64,000 nt of DNA, taken from NCBI RefSeq assembly GCF_943788075.1, contig NZ_CALSOW010000003.1, forward strand, positions 112,412 to 176,411, given 5' to 3'. This document shows positions 17,261 through 27,853 of the stretch, piece by piece (position 1 is the first letter of the stretch; each line of letters opens with the position of its first letter). The notes beneath the pieces are model-generated. The model ran no database searches, was not told the origin of the DNA, and saw only the letters and a list, made by a program, of their open reading frames with translations. The stretch is from an uncultured Candidatus Pelagibacter sp. (GTDB lineage: Bacteria > Pseudomonadota > Alphaproteobacteria > Pelagibacterales > Pelagibacteraceae). The position numbers were made by a program, and so were the translations under genes.

Positions 17261-19326
17261 TGATGGGAATCGATTAAAGAAAAATTAACATAATAATCGA
17301 ACGTTTTACATAACATTTGAATTAGTTCTAGTCTGTTTTTTTTTATTGTGATGTCCTCATCATTAACAATTACATTGTCAAAAAACTCAAAAATAACTTT
17401 TTTAGACTCGGCCAGATTGTTGATGGATTGCTCAAAATCCTCGTCTTTATTAATATTTTGAAAATATTTTTTTAATTCATTAATCCTTTTATATAAGTTT
17501 TTTTCGAAATCAGTTTTAAAAATACCAGGGTCAGTTGAATTTGATAATTCAAGGTTTTCATCTTTTAATTCACTTTCCAATATACTTGAAGCTCTTTTGT
17601 AACTTGAAACTACATCTGCTCCGTTAGTTTGATTAATCAACTTATTTAAACTTTTGGCCTTACCAAAAATAATTACAGATTGATCTAAATTAAGAAAGCT
17701 TGAAGAAGCTAAAATAATATCACCACGAATTTTCTCTTCTTTCATATAAAATTTTAATCTATCCATTAAAAAATTTGATAATTCACTTTGTAAGGATTTA
17801 TTTTCAAATTCAAAACCTTGATCCAGATACAGGCCAGCTGAAAAACTAATTAAATCTCTTATTTTAAAATCTTTTTTATTTTCAACTATCGTTTTAATTA
17901 TCCCAAAAGCTAACCTTCTTAAAGCAAATGGATCTTTTGAACTTGTAGGCTTTTGATTTATTCCAAAAAAACCGACTAGTGTGTCTATTTTATCAGCTAG
18001 CGATAGTGCTATACTATATGGTTTTTTAGGCACCCGTGAATTTGGTCCAGCTGGTAAATATTGCTCACTAATAGCTTTGCAAATATCTTTCTCAAAGCCC
18101 TGGGCTTCTGCAAAATAACCACCCATAATACCCTGAAGTTCTGGAAATTCTCCAACAAGCTCTGAAACTAGATCAACTTTACAAATGGATGCAGATAATT
18201 CAACTTTATCTTTGCTGATTAACAATTCATCAGAAAGCATACCTCCAAGCTTTCTCATTCTTTGAACTTTATCAAAATAAGTTCCAAGTCCTTTAAAGTA
18301 ATTCATGGATTTTAAACTTGAAACTCTTTTCACTAAATTTTGTGATTTATCTTTTTGCCAAAAAAACTCAGCATCACTTAATCTAGCCTCCACAACTCTT
18401 TCGTTTCCAAGTTTTATTAAACCATTTTTGTCATGCTTGTTGGTTACTACTAAAAATTCGTTATTAATAATTCCTTTTTTATCAAATGTTGGAAAATATT
18501 TTTGATGATGTTGCATAGTGATTATCAAAATTTCTTTAGGAATATTTAGAAATTTTCTATCAAATTCACATAATATAACATTGGGTTGATCTGTTAAATC
18601 AACAACCTCATCAAGCAACTTAGAATTATCTTCGATTATTATATTTTTTTTATTTGAAATTTCATTTAATTTTTTTTCTATTAATTTTTTTCTTTGATTA
18701 TGATCAATGGTAATATTTAATTTTTTAAAAAAATTATTATAATCTTTAAAATCAATAAATATTTTTTTCTTTTCCTCAAATTCTTTATCTATAAATGTTG
18801 AATTTGAAGAGTTTAGATGATGAAAATTAAAAGTTAATTTTTTTTTATCAAATATTGCAAGTATTGATTTTAGTGGTCTGCCCCAATTTAAACTAAAATC
18901 ACTCCATCTCATTGATTTTTTCCATTGAATTTTTTGTAATATTAAAGGCACCAATTCCTCTAATAATTCTTGAGTATTAAGCTTTTTGGATTTTGTTTTA
19001 AAAAAATAAAACTCTCCTTTATCTGTTGCTTTTTTAAAAAGATCCTTTTTAGAAATATTGTTTGATCTAATAAAACCTTCTAATGCTAGTTCTGGGGCTT
19101 TTACACTTGGGCCCTTGATTTCTTCAGATTTTAAAATTATTTGTTTTTGTAAGCCTTCAAATAAGATGATTAGTCTATTAGGTGTTGAAAATGACGAACT
19201 TTTTTTAAATAAAATAAACTTTTCATTAAATGATTTGATAAAAATATTTAATAAATCTTCTCTTAAATTCTTTTGAAGACTTGAAGGTATTTCTTCACTA
19301 AATAACTCTAAAAAAAATTCTGACAT
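17257..19326 (-). CDS. glyS: Glycyl-tRNA synthetase beta subunit
   Basis: Beta chain of the bacterial heterotetrameric glycyl-tRNA synthetase, which binds tRNA-Gly and charges it together with GlyQ. The 689-residue protein has the typical N-terminus (FFLELFSEEIPSSLQ), the HD-domain-like region with LSDAEFFWQKDK, the marker FKGLGTYFDKVQR, the segment PKKPYSIALSLADKIDTLVGFF, and the C-terminal anticodon-binding part with VIVNDEDITIKKNRLELI. It begins directly after the glyQ stop codon and overlaps ppdK by 4 bases. Confidence 0.97.
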   Translation of the reverse strand: MSEFFLELFSEEIPSSLQKNLREDLLNIFIKSFNEKFILFKKSSSFSTPNRLIILFEGLQKQIILKSEEIKGPSVKAPELALEGFIRSNNISKKDLFKKATDKGEFYFFKTKSKKLNTQELLEELVPLILQKIQWKKSMRWSDFSLNWGRPLKSILAIFDKKKLTFNFHHLNSSNSTFIDKEFEEKKKIFIDFKDYNNFFKKLNITIDHNQRKKLIEKKLNEISNKKNIIIEDNSKLLDEVVDLTDQPNVILCEFDRKFLNIPKEILIITMQHHQKYFPTFDKKGIINNEFLVVTNKHDKNGLIKLGNERVVEARLSDAEFFWQKDKSQNLVKRVSSLKSMNYFKGLGTYFDKVQRMRKLGGMLSDELLISKDKVELSASICKVDLVSELVGEFPELQGIMGGYFAEAQGFEKDICKAISEQYLPAGPNSRVPKKPYSIALSLADKIDTLVGFFGINQKPTSSKDPFALRRLAFGIIKTIVENKKDFKIRDLISFSAGLYLDQGFEFENKSLQSELSNFLMDRLKFYMKEEKIRGDIILASSSFLNLDQSVIIFGKAKSLNKLINQTNGADVVSSYKRASSILESELKDENLELSNSTDPGIFKTDFEKNLYKRINELKKYFQNINKDEDFEQSINNLAESKKVIFEFFDNVIVNDEDITIKKNRLELIQMLCKTFDYYVNFSLIDSHQ

Positions 19327-20208
19327 CTAGCTTTGACTATTTAACCAAATACTTGCAGCAGCTTTAGTAATATCTCTGATTCTGCTTATATATCCAGCTC
19401 TTTGAGCAACACTTATCGCTCCTCTAGCATCTAAAATATTAAATATGTGACTTGCCTTCAGACATTGGTCATACGCTGGTAAAGATAATTTTTTTTCTAC
19501 AAGAGATTTAGCTTCAAGTTCAATCATATCAAACATTTTAAATAAACTATCAATATTTGCATGTTCAAAATTATATGCAGAAAATTCTTTTTCTGCTTGA
19601 TGAAAAATATCATGATATTTTACCCCTTCATTATTCCATATAAGATCATAAACATTCTTTTGTTGTTGGGTAAACATGCATATTCTTTCTAATCCGTATG
19701 TAATTTCAACAGATACAGGCTTACATTCAAATCCTGCCATTTGTTGAAAGTATGTAAATTGTGTAATCTCCATACCATCACACCAAACTTCCCAGCCTAA
19801 ACCCGCAGCACCAAGTGTTGGGCTTTCCCAATCATCTTCTACAAATCGAATATCATGTTCATTGTGATCAATACCAATTACTGACAAACTATTTAGATAC
19901 AATTTTTTAATATTATCTGGTGAAGGTTTAATCAAAACTTGAAATTGATAATAGTGCTGCAGCCTATTTGGATTATCTCCATACCTTCCGTCCGTAGGTC
20001 TTCTTGATGGCTGAACATAAGCTGCTTTCCAATGCTTTGGACCTAGCGATCTAAGCGTAGTTGCTGGATGAAAAGTGCCCGCCCCAACTTCTATATCGTA
20101 AGGCTGTAGAATAATACAACCATGTTTACTCCAGAATTTTTGAAGATTAAGAATTGTATCTTGAAATGATTGAAATTTTTGTTTTGGTTTTTTTATTTTA
20201 GAAACCAT
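19327..20208 (-). CDS. glyQ: Glycyl-tRNA synthetase alpha subunit
   Basis: Catalytic alpha chain that activates glycine. The 293-residue protein shows the family's conserved blocks: [20 protein letters not shown] near residues 29-48, [40 protein letters not shown], and the later [19 protein letters not shown]. It overlaps the end of the upstream peptidase gene by 11 bases and is followed at once by glyS, the standard glyQS order. Confidence 0.97.
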   Translation of the reverse strand: MVSKIKKPKQKFQSFQDTILNLQKFWSKHGCIILQPYDIEVGAGTFHPATTLRSLGPKHWKAAYVQPSRRPTDGRYGDNPNRLQHYYQFQVLIKPSPDNIKKLYLNSLSVIGIDHNEHDIRFVEDDWESPTLGAAGLGWEVWCDGMEITQFTYFQQMAGFECKPVSVEITYGLERICMFTQQQKNVYDLIWNNEGVKYHDIFHQAEKEFSAYNFEHANIDSLFKMFDMIELEAKSLVEKKLSLPAYDQCLKASHIFNILDARGAISVAQRAGYISRIRDITKAAASIWLNSQS

Positions 20209-21004
20209 ATCTTTGCCAGATTGACCTTTCGTCTAAAATGTTGGCTAATTGATCAACTTGATTATTAGAAGAAGAAAGTTTTTGACTTAACCACCCTTTA
20301 GTTTTTTCAAATTTTTTAATAACAACATCATTTCCAAATTTTTCTTTTAAAATTTCATGAGCATCACCTATCCCATCTATTAATCCTAGTTCTTTAGCTT
20401 TACTACCTGACCAAAATTCTCCAGAAAAAAGTTCTACTTCGGATTTATTTAATTTAGTTCCTCTGCTTTTTTCTACCACATCTATAAAATCTTTATGTAA
20501 ATCTAGCTGAATCTTTTTTAATCTTTCTATATCTTCATTTTTTTCTTCTAAAAATGGATCTAAAGTGCTTTTATTTTTACCGGCTGTGTGAACTCTTCTT
20601 TCAACACCAATTTTTTTAATTAATTCTGTAAACCCAAATGAAGAATAAATAACCCCTATAGAACCAATGATTGAGCTTGAATTTGCATAAATTTCATCTC
20701 CAGCACATGAGATTAGGTATCCACCTGATGCAGCAACATCTTCAGCAAACACAATTACTTTTTTTTTACTGTTTTTTGCTTCCTGTCTTATAAAGCTATA
20801 AATTAAATGTGATTGAACTGGTGATCCTCCGGGTGAATTAATTGTTATTGCAACACAAGATGCTTTTTTAAGAGAAAACGCCTTTTTTATAATTTCTTCT
20901 TGGCCAGCAAAGTCTATACCTTGTTTAAATTTTCCAGCATTTCCTATAACACCACTCAGTTTTATATGGGCTACAGTCTTTTTCTTTTTAAAAAAAGAGA
21001 ACAT
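20198..21004 (-). CDS. sppA: S49 family peptidase (SppA/SohB-like)
   Basis: Serine-lysine dyad peptidase related to signal peptide peptidase SppA, which clears signal peptides after secretion. The 268-residue protein is of the short type. It has the oxyanion-type INSPGGSP near residues 56-62, the nucleophile in AASGGY (Ser93), and a candidate dyad lysine in [11 protein letters not shown] (Lys143 or Lys145). No strong N-terminal membrane helix is visible, unlike many SppA proteins, so it may be cytoplasmic or peripheral. An AAGGAT ribosome site precedes the ATG. First gene of the glyQ-glyS-ppdK operon. Confidence 0.88.
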   Translation of the reverse strand: MFSFFKKKKTVAHIKLSGVIGNAGKFKQGIDFAGQEEIIKKAFSLKKASCVAITINSPGGSPVQSHLIYSFIRQEAKNSKKKVIVFAEDVAASGGYLISCAGDEIYANSSSIIGSIGVIYSSFGFTELIKKIGVERRVHTAGKNKSTLDPFLEEKNEDIERLKKIQLDLHKDFIDVVEKSRGTKLNKSEVELFSGEFWSGSKAKELGLIDGIGDAHEILKEKFGNDVVIKKFEKTKGWLSQKLSSSNNQVDQLANILDERSIWQRYGF

Positions 21005-21118
21005 TTTTTATCCTTATAGAATTATTTATTGAATATTCTAATTACTTATAAATGAAGAAATAGGTGCGTCAATTGATAAGTAATATATAAAACCCAAATA
21101 TATTAATTTAATTTAATT

Positions 21119-22132
21119 ATGGGAACTGTAGTTCAGCTTAAAAATCAGATAAACGACTCATACTTTCAACTCAAGGATTCTGTTGAAGATAAGTTAGTTC
21201 TTACTGAAGAAAAGATAAAATCAAAGCTAGCCAGTGAAGTTGAATTAGTTCAAAAAATGACTGAGTATCATATTCAAACTGGCGGAAAAAGATTACGTGC
21301 CCTTTTAACACTAGGATCGGCAAAATTATGTGGCTACTCTAAAGGTTCGAGAGATATCAATCTAGCAGCTTGTGTTGAATTAATTCATAGCGCAACACTA
21401 ATGCATGATGATGTTATTGATGAGGGTGTTGTAAGAAGAGGCAAAGAAACTTTGAATAAAGTTTGGGATAATCATTCATCAGTTCTAATCGGAGACTATT
21501 TATTAAGTAGATGTTTTGAAATGATGGTAGAAGATGGTAACTTAGAGATTTTAAAATTATTATCATCAACCTCATCAAAAATTGCTCAAGGAGAAGTTTT
21601 ACAACTTCAACATAAAGGAGAAGTTGATATGCTTGAGGAAACTTATCTAAAGATTATTTCAGCAAAAACAGCTGAGCTTTTTGCGGCTGCAACAAAAGTT
21701 GGAGCAATTTTATCAGATGTGGGTAATAAAGAAAAAGATGCCCTTGAATTCTATGGAAGAAATCTTGGGTTAACCTTTCAAATTGCCGACGATACACTTG
21801 ATTATAATTCTGATTTAAAATTATTTGGAAAAAAAATAGGTCAAGATTTTTATGAAGGCAAGATTACTTTGCCTATTATTTTACTATTTCAAAATATCGA
21901 CATTAATGAAAAAAAATTATTAATCGAACTTTTTAAAAAAGATTTAAGAGATAAAAATGATTTTAATCAAATTATTGCTTTGATAAAAAAATATGAGATT
22001 GTAAATAAGTGTTACCAAAAAGCTCAACATTATATTAATCTTGCTTCAAATTCTCTTACAGTATTTGATGATTCAAAAGAAAAAACTATTTTAAAAAGCC
22101 TTACTTCATTTAGTTTAGCTAGAAATTTTTAA
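21119..22132 (+). CDS. ispB: Long-chain polyprenyl diphosphate synthase (octaprenyl-type)
   Basis: Builds the long isoprenoid side chain of ubiquinone by adding isopentenyl units to farnesyl diphosphate. The 337-residue protein has the first aspartate-rich motif HDDVIDEG (residues 96-103), GGKRLR near 55-60, and the second motif IADDTLDYN around residue 220. The chain length of the product cannot be read from the sequence. It is divergent from the peptidase operon over a 114-base gap and convergent with pdxH, sharing a TTAA at both stop codons. Confidence 0.93.
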   Translation: MGTVVQLKNQINDSYFQLKDSVEDKLVLTEEKIKSKLASEVELVQKMTEYHIQTGGKRLRALLTLGSAKLCGYSKGSRDINLAACVELIHSATLMHDDVIDEGVVRRGKETLNKVWDNHSSVLIGDYLLSRCFEMMVEDGNLEILKLLSSTSSKIAQGEVLQLQHKGEVDMLEETYLKIISAKTAELFAAATKVGAILSDVGNKEKDALEFYGRNLGLTFQIADDTLDYNSDLKLFGKKIGQDFYEGKITLPIILLFQNIDINEKKLLIELFKKDLRDKNDFNQIIALIKKYEIVNKCYQKAQHYINLASNSLTVFDDSKEKTILKSLTSFSLARNF

Positions 22133-22755
22133 GGACTTAATAAAGACTTAATCCAATTTCCATTATCATCAATTGTATATTTCAATCTTTCGTGAATTCT
22201 ATTATCTCCATCTAACCAAAATTCAATACTTGCGGGAGTTAAATTCCACCCTGACCAATGACTAGGCCTTGGAACATTTTTTTCATCGTTATATTTCTGT
22301 TTAAATTCTTTAATTGATTTTATAAGTACTTCTCTATTTTCTATCTCTTTACTTTGTTTTGATGCCCAAGCTCCAATTCTACTTTCATAGCCTCTTGAAT
22401 TATAATATTGATCAGCCACTTTATCTTCTACCTGAGTTACTGAGCCATTAATTCTTATTTGTCTTAAGAGGCTTTTCCAATGAAAACACATTGCAGCATT
22501 GGGATTTTCTTTAAGTTCATTTCCCTTTTGACTATTTAAATTAGTATAAAAAACAAATCCATTTTGATTAAATTCCTTTAATAAAACCATTCTCACTGAT
22601 GGAAAATTATTTTTACCTGAAGTTGCTAAAGAAAGAGCATTAGGGTCATTAGGTTCTGATTTATTTGCCTCATCCATCCATGCTTTAAACAATTGAATTG
22701 GATCATCTAAATCTAAAAAACAGTTATTTAGGCCAAGTGAATTTTTTTGATTCAT
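22129..22755 (-). CDS. pdxH: Pyridoxamine 5'-phosphate oxidase
   Basis: FMN enzyme that oxidises pyridoxamine or pyridoxine phosphate to pyridoxal phosphate, the active form of vitamin B6. The 208 residues are standard. FMN and substrate regions include PNALSLAT, PSVRMVLLKEFNQNGFVFYTN, RQIRINGSVTQV and the C-terminal EFWLDGDNRIHERLKY. It is convergent with ispB (4-base overlap) and its start is 33 bases from the divergent aroC start. Confidence 0.96.
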   Translation of the reverse strand: MNQKNSLGLNNCFLDLDDPIQLFKAWMDEANKSEPNDPNALSLATSGKNNFPSVRMVLLKEFNQNGFVFYTNLNSQKGNELKENPNAAMCFHWKSLLRQIRINGSVTQVEDKVADQYYNSRGYESRIGAWASKQSKEIENREVLIKSIKEFKQKYNDEKNVPRPSHWSGWNLTPASIEFWLDGDNRIHERLKYTIDDNGNWIKSLLSP

Positions 22756-22788
22756 AATTTAAACAAAATAATCTATACAATATAAATA

Positions 22789-23871
22789 ATGTCATTTAAT
22801 ACTTTTGGAAAGCTATTTCGTTTCTCAACATGGGGTGAATCTCATGGTCCTGCTATAGGCTGTGTGGTAGATGGTTGCCCGCCAAACATAAGCCTTAAAG
22901 AACAAGATATACAAATTGAACTTGATAAAAGAAAACCTGGACAATCAAAATTTACAACTCAGCGTAAAGAAGACGATAAAGTTCAAATTTTATCTGGTGT
23001 GTTTGAGGGAAAGACAACTGGAACTCCAATATCACTAATAATTTACAACAAAGATATGAGGTCAAAAGATTATGGAAACATTAAAGATAAATTTAGACCA
23101 GGTCATGCTGATTTAACTTATTTTAAAAAATATGGAATTAGGGATTATAGGGGTGGAGGAAGATCTTCAGCAAGAGAAACAGCTGCTAGAGTTACTGCTG
23201 GAGCTATAGCTAAAATAGTTTTACAAAATAAGCTGGGAAAAAAGTTCAAAGTTATAGGTGCTGTAACCCAACTAGGAATATTAGGATGTGATGTAAATCA
23301 ATGGAACGATAAAGTAATAACTAAAAATCCATTTTTTTGTCCAGATAAATCAATGATTAAACTTTGGGAAAAATATTTACTGAATGTTAGAAAATCAGGG
23401 TCTTCCTGTGGAGCTGTAATTGAAATAAGAGCAAGAGGTATACCTCCAGGATTAGGTGCTCCAATATATTCAAAGTTAGACTCTGATATTGCTTCTGGTT
23501 TAATGAGTATCAATGCTGTTAAAGGAGTTAATATTGGGTCTGGCATGAACTCAGCACAATTAAGTGGAGAACAAAACTCTGATGAAATTTCTCAAAAAGG
23601 TAAAAAATTAAAATTTAACTCCAATAATGCTGGAGGAATCTTGGGTGGCATATCAAGTGGTCAGGAAATTATTGCTTCCTTTGCTGTAAAACCTACATCA
23701 TCAATTTTAACAACAAGAAAAACAATTAATAAATTTGGAAAAAATACCACTATATCAGTTAAAGGAAGACACGATCCATGTGTAGGTATAAGAGCAGTCC
23801 CTGTCGGTGAAGCTATGATGAACTGTGTTTTATTAGATCATTATTTAATGAACAAAGCTCAGTGTAGTTAG
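22789..23871 (+). CDS. aroC: Chorismate synthase
   Basis: Last step of the shikimate pathway: EPSP to chorismate, needing reduced FMN. The 360-residue protein has the three family signatures: [16 protein letters not shown] near residues 16-31, the [16 protein letters not shown] block near 118-133, and [17 protein letters not shown] near 326-342. It stands alone on the plus strand between pdxH and dxs, ending 8 bases before the convergent dxs stop. The 33-base gap upstream must hold its promoter unless that lies inside pdxH. Confidence 0.97.
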   Translation: MSFNTFGKLFRFSTWGESHGPAIGCVVDGCPPNISLKEQDIQIELDKRKPGQSKFTTQRKEDDKVQILSGVFEGKTTGTPISLIIYNKDMRSKDYGNIKDKFRPGHADLTYFKKYGIRDYRGGGRSSARETAARVTAGAIAKIVLQNKLGKKFKVIGAVTQLGILGCDVNQWNDKVITKNPFFCPDKSMIKLWEKYLLNVRKSGSSCGAVIEIRARGIPPGLGAPIYSKLDSDIASGLMSINAVKGVNIGSGMNSAQLSGEQNSDEISQKGKKLKFNSNNAGGILGGISSGQEIIASFAVKPTSSILTTRKTINKFGKNTTISVKGRHDPCVGIRAVPVGEAMMNCVLLDHYLMNKAQCS

Positions 23872-23879
23872 ATCTATTT

Positions 23880-25794
23880 TTATTTTTTTACTACTTTAAT
23901 AGAGTCCCTTGTGAATAAAACATCTAAGATTTTTTTTGAAATTTGAGATGCGTTCAGTCCAGCTACATCATACATTTTTTTTGGATTATCTTGTTCAATA
24001 AATGTATCGGGCAATGTCATTGCTCTAAACTTTAATCCTTTATCAAATATACCTTTCTCAGCTAGCAAGTTTTTGACATGTGAGCCAAAACCACCAATCG
24101 ACCCCTCTTCTATAGTAATCACTACCTCATGTTCTCTAGCACATTTTAAAATAAGTTCTTGATCTAAGGGTTTTGCAAATCTTGCATCAACAATTGTTAC
24201 TGACACACCTTTATTTTTTAATTCTTCTGCAGCTAATTTACATTCTTCAAGTCTTGTTCCCAAACTTAAAATACAAACTTGGTTTCCTTCTTGAACGATT
24301 CTTCCTTTTCCAATTTCAATTTTTTCATCGATTGAAGGCAAATCAAGACCCACACCTGTTCCACGTGGGTATCTAATTGCACTTGGTTTGTCGTTAATAT
24401 CAACTGAAGTGTTTATCATTTTTACTAACTCAACTTCATCACTTGCAGCCATAACAATAAAATTAGGTAGTGTTGATAAATAAGTAATGTCAAATGAACC
24501 AGCATGTGTAGATCCATCTGCACCAACTAAGCCAGCTCTATCTATTGCAAATCTTACAGGTAAACTTTGAATAGCTACATCATGAACAACCTGGTCATAA
24601 GCTCTTTGTAAAAAAGTAGAATAAATTGCAGCATAAGGTTTATAGCCCTCTGTTGCTAGACCAGCTGCAAAAGTTACGGCGTGTTGTTCAGCTATACCTA
24701 CATCAAACATTCTTTTTGGAAATTCTTTACCAAAAATATCCATACCCGTTCCACCAGGCATCGCAGCTGTTATTCCTACAATTTTGCTATCTTTTTGAGC
24801 ATGCTTAACCAAGGTATTAGCAAATACTTTTGTATAAGCTGGAAGATTACTTCCACTTTTGGCTTGTTCACCTGTCTTTACATTAAATTTTGATACACCA
24901 TGATAATGATCAGATGCTTTTTCAGCATAAGAATAGCCTTTTCCTTTTTGTGTTTTAATATGGATCATAATTGGACCTTCATGTTTCAGGTCTCTTGCAT
25001 TCTTAAGAATCGGAATAAGACTTGTTAGATCATGACCATCTATTGGGCCCGCATAATAAAAACCTAATGAGTTAAATAATGTGCCCCCTGTAACTGCAGA
25101 CCTTAGAAAATCTTCAGCCTTACCCGCTTTGTCACTAAACCGCTTTGAGAATGAAGACATTATCAATTTAATTGTTTCTCTTAGACTAAAATAAATTTTC
25201 CCAGTAAATAACTTTGCTAGATAAGTTCTCATAGCACCTACTGGTTTTGCAATTGACATATCGTTATCGTTCAAAATAACAATCATTTTAGTTTTTGATG
25301 CTCCTGCATTATTCATAGCCTCATAAGCCATGCCCGCACTTATTGCACCATCACCAATTACAGCAATTACATTGGAGGATTTATTTGCTAATTTGTTTGC
25401 TTCAGCAATTCCTAGTGCTGAGGATATAGATGTTGAGCTGTGAGCGGCTCCAAAAGGATCATACTCACTTTCTGATCTTTTTGTAAATCCCGATAAGCCA
25501 TTTCCTTGTCTTAAAGATCTAATCTTGTTTTTTCTTCCAGTTAAAATTTTATGTGGATAAGATTGATGTCCTACATCCCAAATTAATTTATCATTAGGAG
25601 TGTCAAATACATAATGTAGAGCAACTGTTAGCTCAACCACTCCTAAACCTGCACCTAAGATGTCCTCCAGTTTCAGAAACTGCACTAATCATCTCTTCTC
25701 TAACTTCATCAGAAACTTTTTGCAAATCATGTTCTGATAGTTTTCTTAAATCAGATGGAAAATTGATATTGTCTAAAAATTTATAATTTTGCAT
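23880..25794 (-). CDS. dxs: 1-deoxy-D-xylulose-5-phosphate synthase, frameshifted by one extra base
   Basis: Thiamine-diphosphate enzyme joining pyruvate and glyceraldehyde 3-phosphate, the entry step of the MEP isoprenoid pathway. The true start is ATG at 25794 ([20 protein letters not shown]). After SETGGHL the frame breaks: one extra T on the plus strand at about 25656 turns CTT GGT GCA into CTTAGGTGCA. Without it the gene is 638 codons including stop, the normal Dxs length. Motifs include [34 protein letters not shown] and GADGSTHAG. An error or a recent mutation are both possible; every other feature of the gene is intact. Confidence 0.9.
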
Positions 25795-25803
25795 TACTTT
25801 TGT

Positions 25804-26667
25804 CTATGTAAAATATAATTCAATGTCTCTTTCTATATTTTTAGAATTCGAACCATATTTTTTTAAATTCTTATTTATTTTTAAAATAATCATATCACAA
25901 TATTTTATTGCATTCATATATCCTAGTAAGCTTATTAGTGTAGCTTTGCCTTTTTTTTGATCTTTTCCTGTTTTTTTTCCAGCTATTTTGGAGCTACCTT
26001 TAAAATCAATTAAATCATCAGCTATTTGAAATAATAAACCAATATCAGATCCCATATTTTCAAAAAATTTAATTTCTCTAATATTTTTTTTCTTAATAAT
26101 TGCTGGTACAGCACAGCAAAAACTAAATAATTTTCCTGTTTTTTTAATTTCCATTTCTATGATCTTGTTTTTGGATATCTTTTTTTTTTCATAACTTAGA
26201 TCTAGATATTGACCACCCGCTATACCTAAGTGACCTGAACATTCAGATAATTTCTTAATCAGATTAATTTTAATTTTTTCACTTATTTTTAAAGTAGGAC
26301 TTGCTAAAATTTCAAATGCCATTGTAAGTAATGAATTTCCAGCAAGTACTGCTGTGGACTCTCCAAACTTAATATGTGTAGATGGTTTTCCTCTTCTGAT
26401 TTTATCATTATCCATGCATGGTAAATCATCATGAATAAGAGAATAAGCATGAATACATTCTACCGCAGCACCGATAGCAATTAATGTTTTGTAATCTATT
26501 GATAGTAATGAGCCAATATCAATTAAAACTTTAGATCTAATTTTTTTTCCACCAGGAAATAAGCCGTAATTCATGGCTGGAATTAATTTAGAATTATTCT
26601 GTTGATTAAGAAATTTCTTCAGAAAAAGGTTTGTATCTTTTGCAATCTTATCAAGTTCAGTTTTCAT
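25804..26667 (-). CDS. ispA: Farnesyl/geranyl diphosphate synthase
   Basis: Short-chain trans-prenyl transferase that makes geranyl and farnesyl diphosphate, the precursors used by IspB and for undecaprenyl phosphate. The 287 residues have GGKKIRS near 39-45, the first aspartate-rich motif DDLPCMDND (residues 80-88), and the second motif QIADDLIDFKG. It lies between xseB (4-base overlap) and dxs (9 bases), the usual xseB-ispA-dxs order of proteobacteria, so the three are one isoprenoid operon. Confidence 0.94.
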   Translation of the reverse strand: MKTELDKIAKDTNLFLKKFLNQQNNSKLIPAMNYGLFPGGKKIRSKVLIDIGSLLSIDYKTLIAIGAAVECIHAYSLIHDDLPCMDNDKIRRGKPSTHIKFGESTAVLAGNSLLTMAFEILASPTLKISEKIKINLIKKLSECSGHLGIAGGQYLDLSYEKKKISKNKIIEMEIKKTGKLFSFCCAVPAIIKKKNIREIKFFENMGSDIGLLFQIADDLIDFKGSSKIAGKKTGKDQKKGKATLISLLGYMNAIKYCDMIILKINKNLKKYGSNSKNIERDIELYFT

Positions 26668-26900
26668 TTTTTTTTAATGATTTCTTTAACTTTTTTATTT
26701 GTTTCTTCACCAATAGATCTAAAATTTTTATGAAATTTTTTTTCAATAATATTGTTTAGCTTTAATAATTGTTGATAGCTTTCTACTGAATTATTTAGAT
26801 CTTTTTCATTTTCTAAAGATTCTATTATTTGATTTGCCTGGTCTGTTAGCTCCTCAAGTGTACTTGTATTATTATCAGGTAGTAAATTTTTATCTTTCAT
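26664..26900 (-). CDS. xseB: Exodeoxyribonuclease VII small subunit
   Basis: Small subunit of the nuclease that trims single-stranded DNA. The 78-residue protein matches XseB in size and pattern: TLEELTDQANQIIESLENE near residues 14-32, then an amphipathic helix SYQQLLKLNNIIEKKF. Position directly before ispA and dxs supports the call. XseA is not in the window. Its start codon is only 20 bases from the divergent tsaC start. Confidence 0.85.
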   Translation of the reverse strand: MKDKNLLPDNNTSTLEELTDQANQIIESLENEKDLNNSVESYQQLLKLNNIIEKKFHKNFRSIGEETNKKVKEIIKKK

Positions 26901-26920
26901 ATAATAATAATTATTAATAC

Positions 26921-27853
26921 ATGAAATCTATTCAATCAAATATCAAAAAAGCTAAAGATTATTTAGATAAAAATCATTGTGTAGCTGTGCCAACTGAAAC
27001 TGTCTATGGATTAGCTGGAAACGCTTATTCAAACATGTCTGTAAAAAAGATATTTAATTTAAAAAAAAGACCTAAGAACAACCCTTTAATTGTTCATTAT
27101 TTGGATGTTAATAAGCTTAAGGATGATTGTCATATTGATGATAATTTTATTAAGCTCTATAATCACTTCTCTCCTGGGCCAATTACATTTATTCTGAAGT
27201 TAAAAAAAGATAGTAAAATTTCTAAATTTGTAACTAATAAACAAACAAGCCTTGCTGTTCGTTTTCCTAAACATCCTTTATTTAGAAAACTACTTAAAGT
27301 TTTGGATTATCCATTAGCTGCACCAAGTGCAAATATATCAACCAGATTAAGCTCTGTTAAAGCATCTGACGTTATTGAAGAGTTTGGATCAAAAATTAAG
27401 TATGTGTTAGATGGAGGCAGATGCCAAATTGGTGTGGAGTCTACAATTATTAATCTTTTAAGTAAACCAACAATACTTAGATTTGGAGGATTGGGTATTT
27501 CAAAAATAGAAAATATATTAAAAAAAAAAGTTTTAATTAAAACTAATTCAAAAAAGAAAATTGCACCTGGACAATTTCCTTTACATTACTCTCCGGGTAT
27601 TCCACTAAGAATAAATGCTAAAAAACCAAAAAAAAATGAAGCTTTAGTATTAATAAAAAAAAGAAAAACTACATTTAAAAACTACTACTATTTAAGTAAA
27701 AATAATAATCTTCAGCAATCTGCTAAAAATCTATACACAATATTAAGAAAAATTAAAAAGGATGGCTATAAAAAAATCGCAGTGGAAAAAATTCAAAATA
27801 AAGGTATTGGTAAAACAATAAATGATAGATTAAGCAGAGCCTCAAAATATTAA
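26921..27853 (+). CDS. tsaC: L-threonylcarbamoyladenylate synthase (Sua5/YrdC/TsaC family)
   Basis: Makes threonylcarbamoyl-AMP from threonine, bicarbonate and ATP for the t6A37 modification of tRNAs reading ANN codons. The 310-residue protein has the YrdC domain with VAVPTETVYGLAGNA near residues 18-32, the KRPKNNPLIVHY motif, and RFPKHPLFRKLL. A C-terminal Sua5-type region follows (about 205-310; PGQFPLHYSPGIPL), so it is the long Sua5 form. A TATAAT at 26900-26905 could be its -10 box, though no -35 is evident. Confidence 0.93.
   Translation: MKSIQSNIKKAKDYLDKNHCVAVPTETVYGLAGNAYSNMSVKKIFNLKKRPKNNPLIVHYLDVNKLKDDCHIDDNFIKLYNHFSPGPITFILKLKKDSKISKFVTNKQTSLAVRFPKHPLFRKLLKVLDYPLAAPSANISTRLSSVKASDVIEEFGSKIKYVLDGGRCQIGVESTIINLLSKPTILRFGGLGISKIENILKKKVLIKTNSKKKIAPGQFPLHYSPGIPLRINAKKPKKNEALVLIKKRKTTFKNYYYLSKNNNLQQSAKNLYTILRKIKKDGYKKIAVEKIQNKGIGKTINDRLSRASKY

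Noticed and set aside
21005..21118. Promoter pair in the divergent gap between the S49 peptidase and ispB genes
   Set aside because: TTGATA and TATATT are seen on the plus strand, but the spacer is about 20 bases, too long for a confident call.
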